Assembly (NCBI GenBank): GCA_022571715.1
Contig: JACZXH010000002.1
Coordinates: 1 to 64,000 of the forward strand
DNA length: 64,000 nt
Source: Bacteroidota bacterium
Lineage (GTDB): Bacteria; Bacteroidota; Bacteroidia; Cytophagales; Cyclobacteriaceae
Reading direction: 5' to 3'
Both the position numbers and the translations under genes were made by a program. The notes below the pieces were generated by a model. The model was given only the letters and a program-made list of their open reading frames with translations, was not told where the DNA came from and searched no databases. This document shows, one piece after another, positions 9,478 through 21,500 of the stretch (its first letter is position 1; each line of letters opens with the position of its first letter).

Positions 9478-12260
9478 CCTTTTAGTACTTTATGCTTCGA
9501 TGATGGATCAACTGCATCAAAATCTACATCAGCCGTATAATAGTAAACTCCACTGGCAAGTTGCTTGCCGTCGTTTGAGTGACCATCCCAACCGATAAGG
9601 ATACTGTTTTCACCACCGGATTCATAGGTATATACTTCCTTACCATAGCGATTAAATACCCTGAAAGTCACTTTTATGACAAATCGAGGACAATCTGCTT
9701 GCGAAAGATCCGGATCATCGCGGTCATTCAACGCATTGAAAACATCATTGTGCCCGTCGCCGTTTGGTGTGAATACATTAGGAAGCACATAGTTCGGGCA
9801 ATTATCGTTACACACTATCACGCTCGGATCGCTTTCGTTATCTGATCTGTCCACAGCTGTTACATAATAGCAACCTGCAAAAGACGATAGATTTTTGTGT
9901 ATATAATTCGTGTCAGTAATTCCGCTTTCGATACGTTCATATGGTTCTTCACCAGTTTTGGAGAAATACACATTGTAATACTTGATTGTTTCTTCGTCGC
10001 AATCGTCCGTTTCATCTTCTTTCCAAAATAGCTCATTCTGAAAATCATTGAAGGAGCAGGATTTATCCGTTATAAAGTCTTCGCAATTCGTAAACGTCAG
10101 ATCCAATATAGGCGAACAAGGTGGAATGGTATCATTGGGTTGTGCACATACAATCTGCGAAAGATTTAGCAGAGGTTCAATAATTTTAGGATTACCGTAC
10201 GCTCCTTGCGTGATTACATAATAGCAATACTCGATCTTCTCATCAAGTTCCTGGTCATTAAAACTGCCGTCATCGAGATAAAGAAATCCGCTTGTATTTA
10301 CATTTACATTAGCAATCAGAACCAATTCATTAGGGTCGGCGTTTACGTGATCACGATACAAAGAATGGTTGGGAAAATCCTGCAAATTGTTTGACCACGG
10401 TACATCGGCAGTCCAGGTAAGTTCAATTTGCTTAAATAACGATTTAGGATTCAGAAATACTGTAGACGCATGCGCCGAAGTACGGATTTTATTCCTGTTT
10501 ACATCTTTTAGTGCGACCCGGTAATTATAGGGACTGATTACATTATTTAGTCCGGTATCGACAAAAACTGTATCATTTTCAGGAATATCGGTAGCAATCA
10601 TCAGATAATTCGTTCCACTCAGCCCCTCGGCCCGCTCAAGATCGTAAAGATAAGGTGGTGGAAACAGTACAGGGTCAATTTCAAAGGGCTTACGCCACTT
10701 CACGGTAATCTGTCCCTCCGATTTATCTGTTTCATCGACTGTTACATTGATGATAACCGGAGCGTCGGCAATGATGATCCCACAAACTTCGGCTGAGGCA
10801 TACGACTCACCACCTGCAGGAGAGGGAAATATGACTACAATCCGGTAGCAATATAACGCTCCAAAATCAAGGAATGCACCTTCTTTGTCATCTTTGAATG
10901 ACGCGATTGTGGGATCAACTTCTGCAATCAGTTCATACCCTGCCGAATCAGGAATTCCTGTTTCACACTCTGTAAATTCGAACTGGTAGCTATCCACACG
11001 CCTCCAAATCTGTATAACATCTGCATTGGAACAAACGTACGGATCCCATGTAAGGTCAATGGTTCGCTCTGCATTAACTGTCAGGTTGAGACCTTCAGGA
11101 GCCGGTGCCACCACGGTGACGTTCCACGGTTTAAATCCCACAAGTTTTGGTCCGTCTTCTGGGTTGTCGGTGATTTTAAATGTTACCTGATATGGCTGGG
11201 TCCGAACATGAAAGCAGTTAGTTTCCCATTTGAAATCACCACGGGCAGGCTGATGTACAAACTTAGGTGGGAATGGCTCGAAGGTAGCCGGTGCACTACT
11301 GACTTCAAACGGTCCTCCAAATGCTTCCAGCTTCACGTCATCTCCATCGGGGTCTGTGCCTATGATAAACTCTTCAACTAATGTACCGGCTATCACACAT
11401 ACATCCTCCGGTACTTCCAGTTCCGGCCTGTCATTATCACATTCTTCAACAATGATCTGCATATCCCGTGTGATCCAGCTCATAAGAAATGGTTCACCCA
11501 TAATGATTCGCCATTCATAAATAATAAAAGCAATATTGTATTCTCCAGCAATAGCAGGTGCATTCCAAATTATGTCTCCGGTAATCGGATTTATTTCAAA
11601 CAAGGTAGGTAAATCACCTTCCTCAGTTGTGCCTCCAAAAGTTTCATCATTGGGGAAACGGTAACTGTTCACATCCGTATCTTTGTCGCGCTTGGGCTCA
11701 GTGATTTCATAGGAGATACTGTCGCCGTCAGCATCATATGCACCCGGATTATGAAAGAATATCGCTCCCACACAGGCATCATCAACGGGAGGAATCAATA
11801 GCACGGGAGTATTGTTGCAGCCAAGGAAAGGGTCAATGATCAGTAATGTTTCTATATAAAAAGTGGTTTCAACTGAATTGTTCATATTTAGAATTCCTGC
11901 ATTTCGGTTTGCCTCCAGGTATGACAGCGTATATACGCCGTTGGCTGGATACGTATGTTCAATCACAAACACAACAATACCAACCATATTTCCCAGGTCC
12001 TGCTCGAGCACAAGCTGGGCCCCTTGCCTCAGATTGATTGCTGGTGAGCCGTCTCCAAAATCAATCTCACCACCCCCGAATACAACGGATGATTCCAGAT
12101 CGACCCAGCCTGTGATCGTAATTCTGAATGTAAGCCCAACACAGTCTAACCGTTGCGCGGTTATCTCTCCCGCACGAATATGCGTAGCATCGCTTCGATT
12201 AAACATTCCTGATACAAGAATAACAAGCCCAACAAACACCCACCTTACGTTCAATCTCAT
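9456..12260 (-). CDS. Secreted gliding-motility/T9SS C-terminal (CHU_C) domain protein
   Basis: 934 aa, signal peptide, FNIII-like repeats, C-terminal NYVLPNVFTPNGDGHNDVFNAL...VFNRYGKEVYTYES...GWDGHSNDGKQLASGVYYYTADV. Confidence 0.9.
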   Translation of the reverse strand: MRLNVRWVFVGLVILVSGMFNRSDATHIRAGEITAQRLDCVGLTFRITITGWVDLESSVVFGGGEIDFGDGSPAINLRQGAQLVLEQDLGNMVGIVVFVIEHTYPANGVYTLSYLEANRNAGILNMNNSVETTFYIETLLIIDPFLGCNNTPVLLIPPVDDACVGAIFFHNPGAYDADGDSISYEITEPKRDKDTDVNSYRFPNDETFGGTTEEGDLPTLFEINPITGDIIWNAPAIAGEYNIAFIIYEWRIIMGEPFLMSWITRDMQIIVEECDNDRPELEVPEDVCVIAGTLVEEFIIGTDPDGDDVKLEAFGGPFEVSSAPATFEPFPPKFVHQPARGDFKWETNCFHVRTQPYQVTFKITDNPEDGPKLVGFKPWNVTVVAPAPEGLNLTVNAERTIDLTWDPYVCSNADVIQIWRRVDSYQFEFTECETGIPDSAGYELIAEVDPTIASFKDDKEGAFLDFGALYCYRIVVIFPSPAGGESYASAEVCGIIIADAPVIINVTVDETDKSEGQITVKWRKPFEIDPVLFPPPYLYDLERAEGLSGTNYLMIATDIPENDTVFVDTGLNNVISPYNYRVALKDVNRNKIRTSAHASTVFLNPKSLFKQIELTWTADVPWSNNLQDFPNHSLYRDHVNADPNELVLIANVNVNTSGFLYLDDGSFNDQELDEKIEYCYYVITQGAYGNPKIIEPLLNLSQIVCAQPNDTIPPCSPILDLTFTNCEDFITDKSCSFNDFQNELFWKEDETDDCDEETIKYYNVYFSKTGEEPYERIESGITDTNYIHKNLSSFAGCYYVTAVDRSDNESDPSVIVCNDNCPNYVLPNVFTPNGDGHNDVFNALNDRDDPDLSQADCPRFVIKVTFRVFNRYGKEVYTYESGGENSILIGWDGHSNDGKQLASGVYYYTADVDFDAVDPSSKHKVLKGWVQILR

Positions 12261-12376
12261 CCGGAAACTTTTTATTACACAAATATATTTATATGATCAT
12301 TATCAGTTAGCATTTAGAGAACAAAAGCTTATACGCATGAAATTTAACAATGTTTTGATAATTAAAAGTCCGTAAT

Positions 12377-13141
12377 TTGAATTTAGTGCTATCAGGAAAC
12401 CACCAAATTACAATTTCTAACCCGCTCGATAAAGAAAACGAAGTATGGGCGGTCTGCTATATGGGCAATGAAGGAGATACAGAAAATAAATGTACGCTAT
12501 CACGTAACGAACTTAAGATAACGCGTAAAGCAAGATTGTATAGCTTCCCGGTATCTCAGATTAAGGCCGTTAGTTTGGAAAATAAAAAGCTCCTGCTTCC
12601 AGTTATTGTTGGTGGAATATTATCACCGCTTATGCTTTTGGCTATTTACGAAAACATGTTCTCTCCTATTATCTTACTTCTGTTATTTTTTACCGGACTA
12701 TTCATGCTTTACTATGGATGGTCAGGTGCAATGGCACTGATTATACTGACCACTGATCGTGTACATCATATTTTTTTAAGTAACGATACCGAGCATCTAA
12801 CCAGATTTATCACCTTTTCAAATGCGCTGATTAAATCCTTTAATGAAATTACTGGTGAGTTTTACTTTTATATTCTTCAGTCCAATAAGAAACATCAGAA
12901 TAATTCTGATTTCCTGGAGGATCGTGAGGAGTATATTTTATATACCAGAAAAGAAATTCTGGATCATACTATTTCTGGCTTTGCAGATGACATCGTTTTG
13001 CTTACAATTGCGCCACTGAAGCTCTCTAATCTGGTAAAACTGAAAAAAATTTCGGACAAGGTCAGATTTGTTACCAAATCAGTAAATAAATCCTGCATAC
13101 TAAAATCCCAAATGCTGAAAGACTTCCAAAGTATGGTCTAA
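12377..13141 (+). CDS. Hypothetical membrane protein
   Basis: 254 aa ORF (TTG start) with two adjacent TM segments; no family recognised. Confidence 0.6.
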   Translation: MNLVLSGNHQITISNPLDKENEVWAVCYMGNEGDTENKCTLSRNELKITRKARLYSFPVSQIKAVSLENKKLLLPVIVGGILSPLMLLAIYENMFSPIILLLLFFTGLFMLYYGWSGAMALIILTTDRVHHIFLSNDTEHLTRFITFSNALIKSFNEITGEFYFYILQSNKKHQNNSDFLEDREEYILYTRKEILDHTISGFADDIVLLTIAPLKLSNLVKLKKISDKVRFVTKSVNKSCILKSQMLKDFQSMV

Positions 13142-13279
13142 ATGCAAAAAATTATGTCAATTCGGATTCAGAACGGTGAATGTCGTGGATTTAGTAACAA
13201 TTTGCTCACTGAGTTACAGGGTTCTGGTTGGTAAAATTAATTTTGCCATTATATTTGTTTCTCACCAAGGTGATATTTT

Positions 13280-14959
13280 ATGGTAAAAAGGAAGCGTCGA
13301 AAATACGAACCCATCATTTCCAAATCCAGGAAATGGCCGGTCGTACTTCTTACAAAGCACAGGGATGAATTTGTGGAGGATGTTGTGGAAGATAGCTTCG
13401 AAAAGATCATTCGGCTTTGTCCTGGAAAAGCGGCACTGAGAGAGGAGCTTGAAACCACTATGTACCGAGAGAGACTGCGAATAAAAACAATGCCATGGAA
13501 AGCAGATCCACCGGATGAAACAGATTTCTGGAATTACGTGAAAGTTAGTCTTGTAAGCTCCGCTACTCAAAAGGACGATCAAGCAGAAAGAAAACTGTTG
13601 AAAGAAATCATTACACGCTATGTAAATGAGATCTTCAGCACATTCAAACCTTCAAGACATCGTCTGGCAAGAAGGATTGTAATAGGTGGATTTCGTCGTT
13701 TGCTGAACGCTACAAAAATCAAAACCGTAACAGGTGCCATCACTGGCAAGCATACATTACGGGATAAAATTGAGATCACGGGTGAAATTGAACAGTTACG
13801 ATCGCTTGCTACAAAAGGAATCATTGTGATGGTTCCGACGCACTTCAGTAACATCGACTCGGTTTTGATCGCCTGGGTGATCTTTGAACTCGGATTGCCA
13901 CCTTTTATTTATGGTGCAGGACTGAATTTATTCAATATCGGCCTGTTCGCCTACTTTATGAATAGTCTGGGCGCCTATAAGGTGGACAGAAGAAAGAAAA
14001 ACCTACCTTATATGGAAACGCTTAAATCTTACTCAACGCTTGCTATACAAAGAGGTTGTCATAGTCTGTTTTTCCCGGGAGGCACACGATCGAGGTCGGG
14101 TAAAATTGAAAAAAGACTTAAACTTGGTTTACTAGGCACCGCCATTGAAGCCCAGCGAAAATCATTTCAGGAAGCTGAAGAAAATGGTAATGATGCAAGA
14201 AAAATATATGTGGTACCTGTTACTCTGAATTACAACTTTGTTCTTGAGGCGCCCCTCCTTATTCGCCAGTACCTTGAGCGCAAAGGACAGGAAAGATATT
14301 ATTTTGAAGTTGATGAATATTCCACATCCTACAAAATTGCCACATTTCTTATCAAGTTCTTTACAAAAGAAACAAAGATATCTGTATCCATTGGCCGGGC
14401 GCTGAATCTGATGGGCAATTATGTTGACGAAGAAGGAAACAGCCTTGATCAGCATGGAAACATTATCGATATCCGTGAATATTTTATGTCAGATGGTAAA
14501 ATCACTGAAAATCTGCAACGTGAGCAGGAATATACCCGGATGTTAAGTAATGTAATTGTTAAAGAGTTTCATCGTATAAATAAAGTGATGCCCAGCCATC
14601 TTGTGGCTTATGTTGGATTCCGAATATGGAGAAAACAATATCCCAAGCTAGATTTGTATAATTTTTTCAGACTCCCAGTTGATGAATTATCCATCCCGTA
14701 TAATGATTTTAAATCAGCATTTAAAATAATCAAGGATCAGATTTTACAACTACATGAAGAAGGCAGAGTTGATATTACAGACATCTTGTATCAAACTACC
14801 GATAAAATTATAGAAACTGGACTGAATAACGTTGGCATGTATCATGTTGCAAGGCCCATAATCATGAATAAACGGGGTGATATCATTACGAAGGATTTAC
14901 ATTTACTCTATTTTTATCACAACAGGATGGACGGCTATGACCTCGAAGAATTCTTATAA
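13280..14959 (+). CDS. PlsB/PlsC-type glycerolipid acyltransferase
   Basis: VPTHFSNIDSVLIAWVIFELGLPPFIYGAGLNLFN and LFFPGGTRSRSGKIEKRLKLGLLGTA acyltransferase motifs. Confidence 0.88.
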   Translation: MVKRKRRKYEPIISKSRKWPVVLLTKHRDEFVEDVVEDSFEKIIRLCPGKAALREELETTMYRERLRIKTMPWKADPPDETDFWNYVKVSLVSSATQKDDQAERKLLKEIITRYVNEIFSTFKPSRHRLARRIVIGGFRRLLNATKIKTVTGAITGKHTLRDKIEITGEIEQLRSLATKGIIVMVPTHFSNIDSVLIAWVIFELGLPPFIYGAGLNLFNIGLFAYFMNSLGAYKVDRRKKNLPYMETLKSYSTLAIQRGCHSLFFPGGTRSRSGKIEKRLKLGLLGTAIEAQRKSFQEAEENGNDARKIYVVPVTLNYNFVLEAPLLIRQYLERKGQERYYFEVDEYSTSYKIATFLIKFFTKETKISVSIGRALNLMGNYVDEEGNSLDQHGNIIDIREYFMSDGKITENLQREQEYTRMLSNVIVKEFHRINKVMPSHLVAYVGFRIWRKQYPKLDLYNFFRLPVDELSIPYNDFKSAFKIIKDQILQLHEEGRVDITDILYQTTDKIIETGLNNVGMYHVARPIIMNKRGDIITKDLHLLYFYHNRMDGYDLEEFL

Positions 14960-16004
14960 TGACAAAAAGCGTCCTGTAGGAGTTATCGGTGCAGGAAGCT
15001 TTGGATCTGCAGTTTCTATGTTGCTGAGTAAAAACAGAAATGTCATACTTTATGCAAGAAATCCAGAGGTGGTAGAAAATATAAAAACGGATAGGCAACT
15101 CAACGGATTTCCATTATCGTCCAATATCGAACCTACAAATGATCTTGAATATCTGGCCAGGGAATGCGATATTCTTTTTCCGGTAGTACCCTCTTCCGGT
15201 TTCCGCATGATGATGCATGATCTCAGCCCATTTCTGCATCCTTACCACATTATAATTCATGGCACAAAAGGAATAGAAGTTTCCTTAGGAGAAGGAGAGT
15301 CATTAAATAATCCGGATATTTCCATATCAAGGGAGAATATCAAAACCATGAGCGAGGTTATCATTGAAGAAAGTATAACCCTTCGGGTAGGCTGCCTTGC
15401 AGGTCCTAACCTTGCCCGTGAAATTTTGCAGGGACATCCTGCAGCTACAGTTGTTGCCAGCCACTTTGACGAAGTGATAAGCATTGGGCAAAATCTTCTC
15501 CGGAACGAAAAATTTCAGGTTTACGGCAATAATGACCTTATCGGTATTGAGTTTGCAGGTGTTCTTAAAAACATTATAGCTATTGCTTCAGGGGCGCTTT
15601 CTGGATTAGGTTATGGCGAAAATGCCAGATCTTTGCTGATCAGCCGCGGAATGGTTGAAATGATATATCTGGGTAAAGAACTCGGGGGCAGCACACAGGC
15701 TTTCATCGGATTGGCAGGTATCGGTGACCTGATCGCCACCTGTACAAGCCCGTTATCCCGGAATTTCACCGTTGGTTTCCGACTTGCACAAGGCGAAACG
15801 CTACAGGAGATACAAAAAACAATGGAAGAGACGGCCGAAGGGATCAATACGGTTCACATTATAAAAAAAATATTTGAGAATTCGCACAACCGCGCTCCTA
15901 TAACTGAAGCGGTTTTCAAAGTGCTGTTCGAAAACTTGAAGGTTACCAAAGCGCTCGAATTTTTAATGCGGTCTCATTTCAATGTTGATATCAATTTTCT
16001 TTAG
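14937..16004 (+). CDS. gpsA: NAD(P)H-dependent glycerol-3-phosphate dehydrogenase
   Basis: VGVIGAGSFGSAVSMLLSKN, LAGPNLAREI, GLAGIGDLIATCTSPLSRNFTVG. Start set at 14937 (MTSKNS), overlapping the upstream acyltransferase by 23 nt. Confidence 0.93.
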   Translation: MTSKNSYNDKKRPVGVIGAGSFGSAVSMLLSKNRNVILYARNPEVVENIKTDRQLNGFPLSSNIEPTNDLEYLARECDILFPVVPSSGFRMMMHDLSPFLHPYHIIIHGTKGIEVSLGEGESLNNPDISISRENIKTMSEVIIEESITLRVGCLAGPNLAREILQGHPAATVVASHFDEVISIGQNLLRNEKFQVYGNNDLIGIEFAGVLKNIIAIASGALSGLGYGENARSLLISRGMVEMIYLGKELGGSTQAFIGLAGIGDLIATCTSPLSRNFTVGFRLAQGETLQEIQKTMEETAEGINTVHIIKKIFENSHNRAPITEAVFKVLFENLKVTKALEFLMRSHFNVDINFL

Positions 16005-17244
16005 AACCGATAATCTGTTCTATGGCTTTCACCCTTTCAAGTAAAGGCGGATGGCTGTAATTAAAAAATACATATGCAGGATGCGGGTATAAATTGCTCA
16101 AATTATCTACTGAAAGTTTTTTTAATGCCGTTTTTAATGCATTCCCATCATAAGTTCCTGACGCAAAAGCATCGGCTTCAAATTCATTCTTCCTGCTGAG
16201 GATCATTGTAAAAATTCCTGTAATATGCGAAATAGGGGAATACAGAATACCAAATGCCAGTAAATTGAGGTGGATGCCCATTTGTTCCCCACCTAAAGCG
16301 AGCGACAGATTTTGGTTAAAAACCATCAGCGAAAGAATAAAAAGTGTCAGCGCCATCTGAGCAATTGAAATAGCATATCCATATACGATATGTTTCTTTT
16401 TGAAGTGCCCTACTTCATGTGCAAATATTGCCAGTAACTCTTCTTTTGTATGATTTTCAACCAGGGTATCATAGAGAACCACTTTTTTCTTTTTCCCTAG
16501 GCCTGAAAAAAACGCATTAGCCTTTTTGGTGCGTTTGGAGCCATCGATTATAAAAATATTTGCCAACGGAAAATTCACTTTTTCACAATATGCATGTATC
16601 GTTTCTTTCAAATCGCCATCTTCAAGAGGGGTAAGCTTGTTGAAAAGTGGAAGAATAAGTGAGGTATAAAACATGTTCATAATCAACATGAATACCGCCA
16701 CAATCACAAGAAAATATATCCAGAAGCTCTGCCCTAATAGCTGTATGAGCCATAAAAACACCCACCCCAGTGCACCCCCGATGACGGCCGTAAGCAGAAA
16801 GCCTTTGAGCTTGTCGGTAATAAACAACCTGGGAGTGGTTTTATTAAAACCGAATTTCTCTTCAATCACAAAAGTGGAAAAGATTTGAAAAGGGGTATTC
16901 AGGAAATCGGAAGCGACAAAAAGCGAGCCGAAAAATGCCAGTGCAAGCAGTATTTCATTGTCGATATAAGATCGTAATATTTCATCATACCACCCGAAAA
17001 AACCAAATGCCAGCAATGCAAATGAAAGCACAAAGCCAAAAGTGGAGGTAACAAACGAAAATCTTGCACTCGTTTTATAATAGACTTGTGATTTTTTATA
17101 CTTCTCTTCATCATAGAAACCACGCATCGATTCTGGAATATCATCCCGTTGTGATTTCAGATTCAGAAAATCCAGAATCCTTTCAAAAACAAAGTCAAAG
17201 GAAATTATGACAAGAATAATTATCAATATTGACATTGTATTCAT
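15991..17244 (-). CDS. M48 family (Ste24-like) metalloprotease
   Basis: 417 aa multi-TM protein with LLAIFAHEVGHFKKKH zinc motif and downstream NEFEADAFA. Confidence 0.93.
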   Translation of the reverse strand: MNTMSILIIILVIISFDFVFERILDFLNLKSQRDDIPESMRGFYDEEKYKKSQVYYKTSARFSFVTSTFGFVLSFALLAFGFFGWYDEILRSYIDNEILLALAFFGSLFVASDFLNTPFQIFSTFVIEEKFGFNKTTPRLFITDKLKGFLLTAVIGGALGWVFLWLIQLLGQSFWIYFLVIVAVFMLIMNMFYTSLILPLFNKLTPLEDGDLKETIHAYCEKVNFPLANIFIIDGSKRTKKANAFFSGLGKKKKVVLYDTLVENHTKEELLAIFAHEVGHFKKKHIVYGYAISIAQMALTLFILSLMVFNQNLSLALGGEQMGIHLNLLAFGILYSPISHITGIFTMILSRKNEFEADAFASGTYDGNALKTALKKLSVDNLSNLYPHPAYVFFNYSHPPLLERVKAIEQIIGSKEN

Positions 17245-17331
17245 TTAATTAATTTTAAACAGCAAAACTAAGAAGGAATAATCTGGTTTTCGAATTTTGT
17301 AAAAAGTTGTACAATATCAGGTTTTATGATC

Positions 17332-18369
17332 TTAAAAATCAGGACATGGGATCATCCGCACGTTTTTAGGTGGCTTGCGCGGATCGCCCGTAAACCAGGA
17401 GTACGATATTGAAAATTCATGCGCCCCGCCACTCGTTGCTCCCAGACCTGACAACGTAAGATCATAGCTGTAACCAATATTGAAAATCTCTTTTTTACTT
17501 ACCTGTTTGAAACCCATCAAAAACACTATCGATTCATTGTTTACATTTCCTTCGATGCTTTTTAATGGCAATCCGCGGTACCACAACCCAAAAACTATTG
17601 GCTCATATGTAAAATATAGCCCAAGGTCAAGCTGATCGAACTGTCCCTGAAATTTGTATTGGGCAGTAGGCGCCACACTGCGTTCCTGCGGCCGTGTAAA
17701 CATCCCTTCGCCCACCAATCCCGGGGTAAAGAAAAATTTATAACCTACATGTACACTGTATTTTCTGGGTAAAGTGCTGTTACCTCCGATAAGAGACTGG
17801 TTTGGCCTGTTGAGATGAAATGCAGATACTCCGAGCCAGGCACTTTCAGAATAAATCAATGCACCTGCTCCCAAATCAAAATAATTATTCACTGAACTGC
17901 CATCGAATGTCTCCTGGGTAGTCGGATTGATTGTACCATCCGGGTTAATCTGGTCTCCGAATATCAGACTTCCGAAATTTATATCTCTTAGTACATATCC
18001 TGCCGAAAACCCAGCACGAATAGTATATATCTCTGTAAGCGCCAGTTGATAAGCATAATGTGCAGATATTGCCGTAGATTGCAAGCCTGATATGGTTGCC
18101 CTGTCACGACCTGCATAAAATCCAATCCCGCTGTTTTTATCATCAATAAAATGATCAACCCAAACAGCATAACTGACAAAATTGGCATCAAGTGAAGGCC
18201 ACTGATTGCGATAATTGCCCCCAACCCTTGTAAGCTGGGAAGCTCCCGTAAATGCCGGATTAAGAAATAATGGATTTGAATAGAACTGCGAATATTGTGC
18301 ATCTTGAGCTGTTACCAAACCAGGCACAAATAGAATAAAAAATATAAAATTTCGTTTTTTAGCTAGCAT
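17332..18369 (-). CDS. PorP/SprF family type IX secretion outer-membrane protein
   Basis: AQDAQYSQFYSNPLFLNPAFTGA N-terminus and ISAHYAYQL; beta-barrel pattern. Confidence 0.93.
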   Translation of the reverse strand: MLAKKRNFIFFILFVPGLVTAQDAQYSQFYSNPLFLNPAFTGASQLTRVGGNYRNQWPSLDANFVSYAVWVDHFIDDKNSGIGFYAGRDRATISGLQSTAISAHYAYQLALTEIYTIRAGFSAGYVLRDINFGSLIFGDQINPDGTINPTTQETFDGSSVNNYFDLGAGALIYSESAWLGVSAFHLNRPNQSLIGGNSTLPRKYSVHVGYKFFFTPGLVGEGMFTRPQERSVAPTAQYKFQGQFDQLDLGLYFTYEPIVFGLWYRGLPLKSIEGNVNNESIVFLMGFKQVSKKEIFNIGYSYDLTLSGLGATSGGAHEFSISYSWFTGDPRKPPKNVRMIPCPDF

Positions 18370-18581
18370 ATAAATTATGGCCGCATATTTGAGTTAAGCA
18401 AATAAATAAAATTTCAATCACATACATGACACATCTTATATTTAATTTTATACAAACCCTTAAACGTTTAAATTCGTTTTTATGGTATCCAAATTTAATA
18501 TTCTCTCTTATATTGGCTTAATAATTGAATGGTAAATGGATTTTGAAGAGAAATTATTTGATTATTTAAGATTGGGAGCAC

Positions 18582-21500
18582 ATGGCTAAAAAAATTACTT
18601 ACCTGATAGCCGGCTTGTTGATAATTTCTGGAATTACCCACAGCGGATATTCTCAGATACTTTTTCCTGGTTTTACTAACCACAACTGGTATTTTGGTAA
18701 TTCTGTATTCAGTATCTCGTTCAATAAGGGTACTCCTGCATATGCCTACCTCGATTCAGTAATGGTTACACCTTACAGCCCGTTTGGAAATGGCGTCGCT
18801 ACTGATGAGGTTACCGGTGAGCTTTTATTCTATACCGACGGTTCCACTGTTTATGATGCGAGTCACAGGGCTATGCCTGGTGCTGTAAGCCGGCCTGCGG
18901 TGGCAGCTAACCAGGGTATTGCGTTAAGTCCTGTACCTGGCAGCCCCGACCAATATTACATATTTGCAATCAACGGATCAGGTGATGTGGACTTTTCAGT
19001 TGTTGATATGCAGTTTTCGGGAAATCCGCCGGCCCAGTTTGGCGGCGCTAATCTCGGTGATGTAAGTACCTGGAGGCAGGATATGCCTGGCAACACCGGC
19101 AATAATGTATCGGAAGCCATGATGGTTGTACCAAAAGCCAATCTGGCGGCAGGCTACTGGCTTATAACTCAGGAGGCTAACAGCACCATTTATAAGGTGA
19201 TCGACATCGGACCCGGCGGCATAGGCACTGAAACCTCGGTTAATTTGCTTTCCGCAGGCGCTGTGCCACTAACTGCATCACATTTTGGTATCAGTCCTTC
19301 GGGTCAGATTGCCGTTGCTCCGAAAGAAGCAAATAAAAACATTCACTTGCTTGATTTTGATTTTTCAACAGGCTCTATCACCTTCAATTCACTCATTCTG
19401 AACTCTGCTACTACGGATGTTTCGGCTTCAGAAGCCATTTATGATGTCGAATTTTCTGTCAGCAATTTTTTTGCCTCCCAAACCGGAAGCACCATTGATC
19501 AGGCCGGACTGTTTGCCTACGACCTGTTAAACCCCGGCACTACGGCAAAGCAGATTTTTCCAGGTACCATATTCAGAAGCTATGGCCTGAGATACGGTCC
19601 TGACTCTAAAATTTATCACCTATACCAGGAGTCAAGTGGAGGCCCTCTGATTGTAGGCCGAATTGAAAATCCTGCTGATCAGGTCGATAGCCTTGTTTAT
19701 ACGGAAAGACTCTATCAACTTAGGAATTTTGGTGCACTACAATTTCCTGCCGTTCTGCCACCAAAAGTTATTACAATCCCTATGCCAACCATAATGAGTC
19801 TCGGAACGTGTGTATCTGATACTATCTGGTTTTTCCCTGATATGGACCCTTTCACGGATCAATTTCAATGGAACTTTATGGATACCAATTTCCCTGCCGA
19901 TCAGAGCGCTGTAAGCCCGGGCTATAATTATACATCGCCCGGTGGATATAATGTGACGGTAACTACATCAGTGGCTGGAAACTCATCAACAGGATCACTT
20001 TCAATAAATATTACACAAACCCAGTTGCAAATTGACCTTGGAATGGACACAGTGATATGCCCGAACGATACCCTGTTGCTTGCAATTGACCCCCAGGTTT
20101 TTCCGCAATTACAGAATGTAGTCTGGTCTAACGGTGAAACCAATGTATCGTCGATCTTTGTGACGGAAGGAGGCAATTACTGGGTAAGTGGTACTGATAG
20201 TGCCACCGGATGCAACATCAACGACGCCATACAGGTTGACGAATATGGCCTGAATATCACCATTGCAGCTATCTGGTATTTTGGCAACCTGGCAGGACTG
20301 GATTTCAATCAGCAGCCACCGGTCCCACTTGACGATGGGGCAATGACTGCACCAGAAGGGTGCGCGGCATACTCCGACAGAAACGGAGATATCCTATTTT
20401 ATACAGACGGGCAAACCGTTTATAACAACTTGCATCAGGTAATGCCTAACGGAACCAACCTCGCTGCTGATCCGGGTGCAGCCCAGTCCACCCTGATCGT
20501 ACAGTTTCCATCTAATGAAACATTGTATTATATCTTTTCAAATACATGCACAAATCCCCTGGTTACCTGTGACGTTTTTCAGCTCAGCTACTCGGTAGTG
20601 GACCTTAAGGTGGCAGCCGGAGGTGATGTGGTTATTAAAAACAAGCCGCTATTTAAAAACAGCACCGAACGTATCACTGCCGTATCGTTCGGGAATATTT
20701 TATGGCTTGTAGCGCATGAATTCGGCACCAACACTTTCAGGGCATATCCTGTCACGGAATTTGGGATCGGAGCGCCGGTACTTTCTTCAGTAGGTTCAAT
20801 CCACAGCAAACATGACGGAACAATGGGTGACGGATATATGAAGTTGTCAACTGACGGTACCCGTATTGCGGTAGCACTGCCTTCGACAGGTTCGAATGTG
20901 GTAGAATTGTTTGATTTTGACGCCTCCTCAGGCATTGTAAGCAATGCGTTGCAATTAGACCTGAATGACACCTCGGGCAAAGTGTACGGCGTTGAATTTT
21001 CACCAAATTCAAACTGGCTGTATGCTACACTGTCTAATTTTGAATCGGGAGCACAATCTAAGATTTATCAATGGCACGTTGACTCCACAACCCTTGCGGG
21101 CAACGTAACCGATACAGATTATATCAAAAGCTCTAGGGCCATCATTTCGAGTGGTACGACCACTGAAGCGCTGGGAGCCATCCAGATCGGCCCTAACAAC
21201 GCCATGTACGTAGCCATCAATGGCCAGTCTTTTCTGGGGACCATAAACAATCCGGATGGCCTGCAGGATGGTACCACCAATGCATTTGCGGACCTGACAA
21301 GCGGACAATCGCTGGCAGGAGGAACATCAAGTGCCCTTGGCCTTCCGAACTTTGTTCAAAACCTGTCTACCCAGTTACCAGCGCCTGAAATTTTCATACC
21401 TGCCACTGCTTGTGCAGGAGATCTGATCAATTTCAGCGCCACCGCTACATCCATTATTGATGAATTTGCATGGAGTATTTTCGATTCTTCAGGAGGCCTG

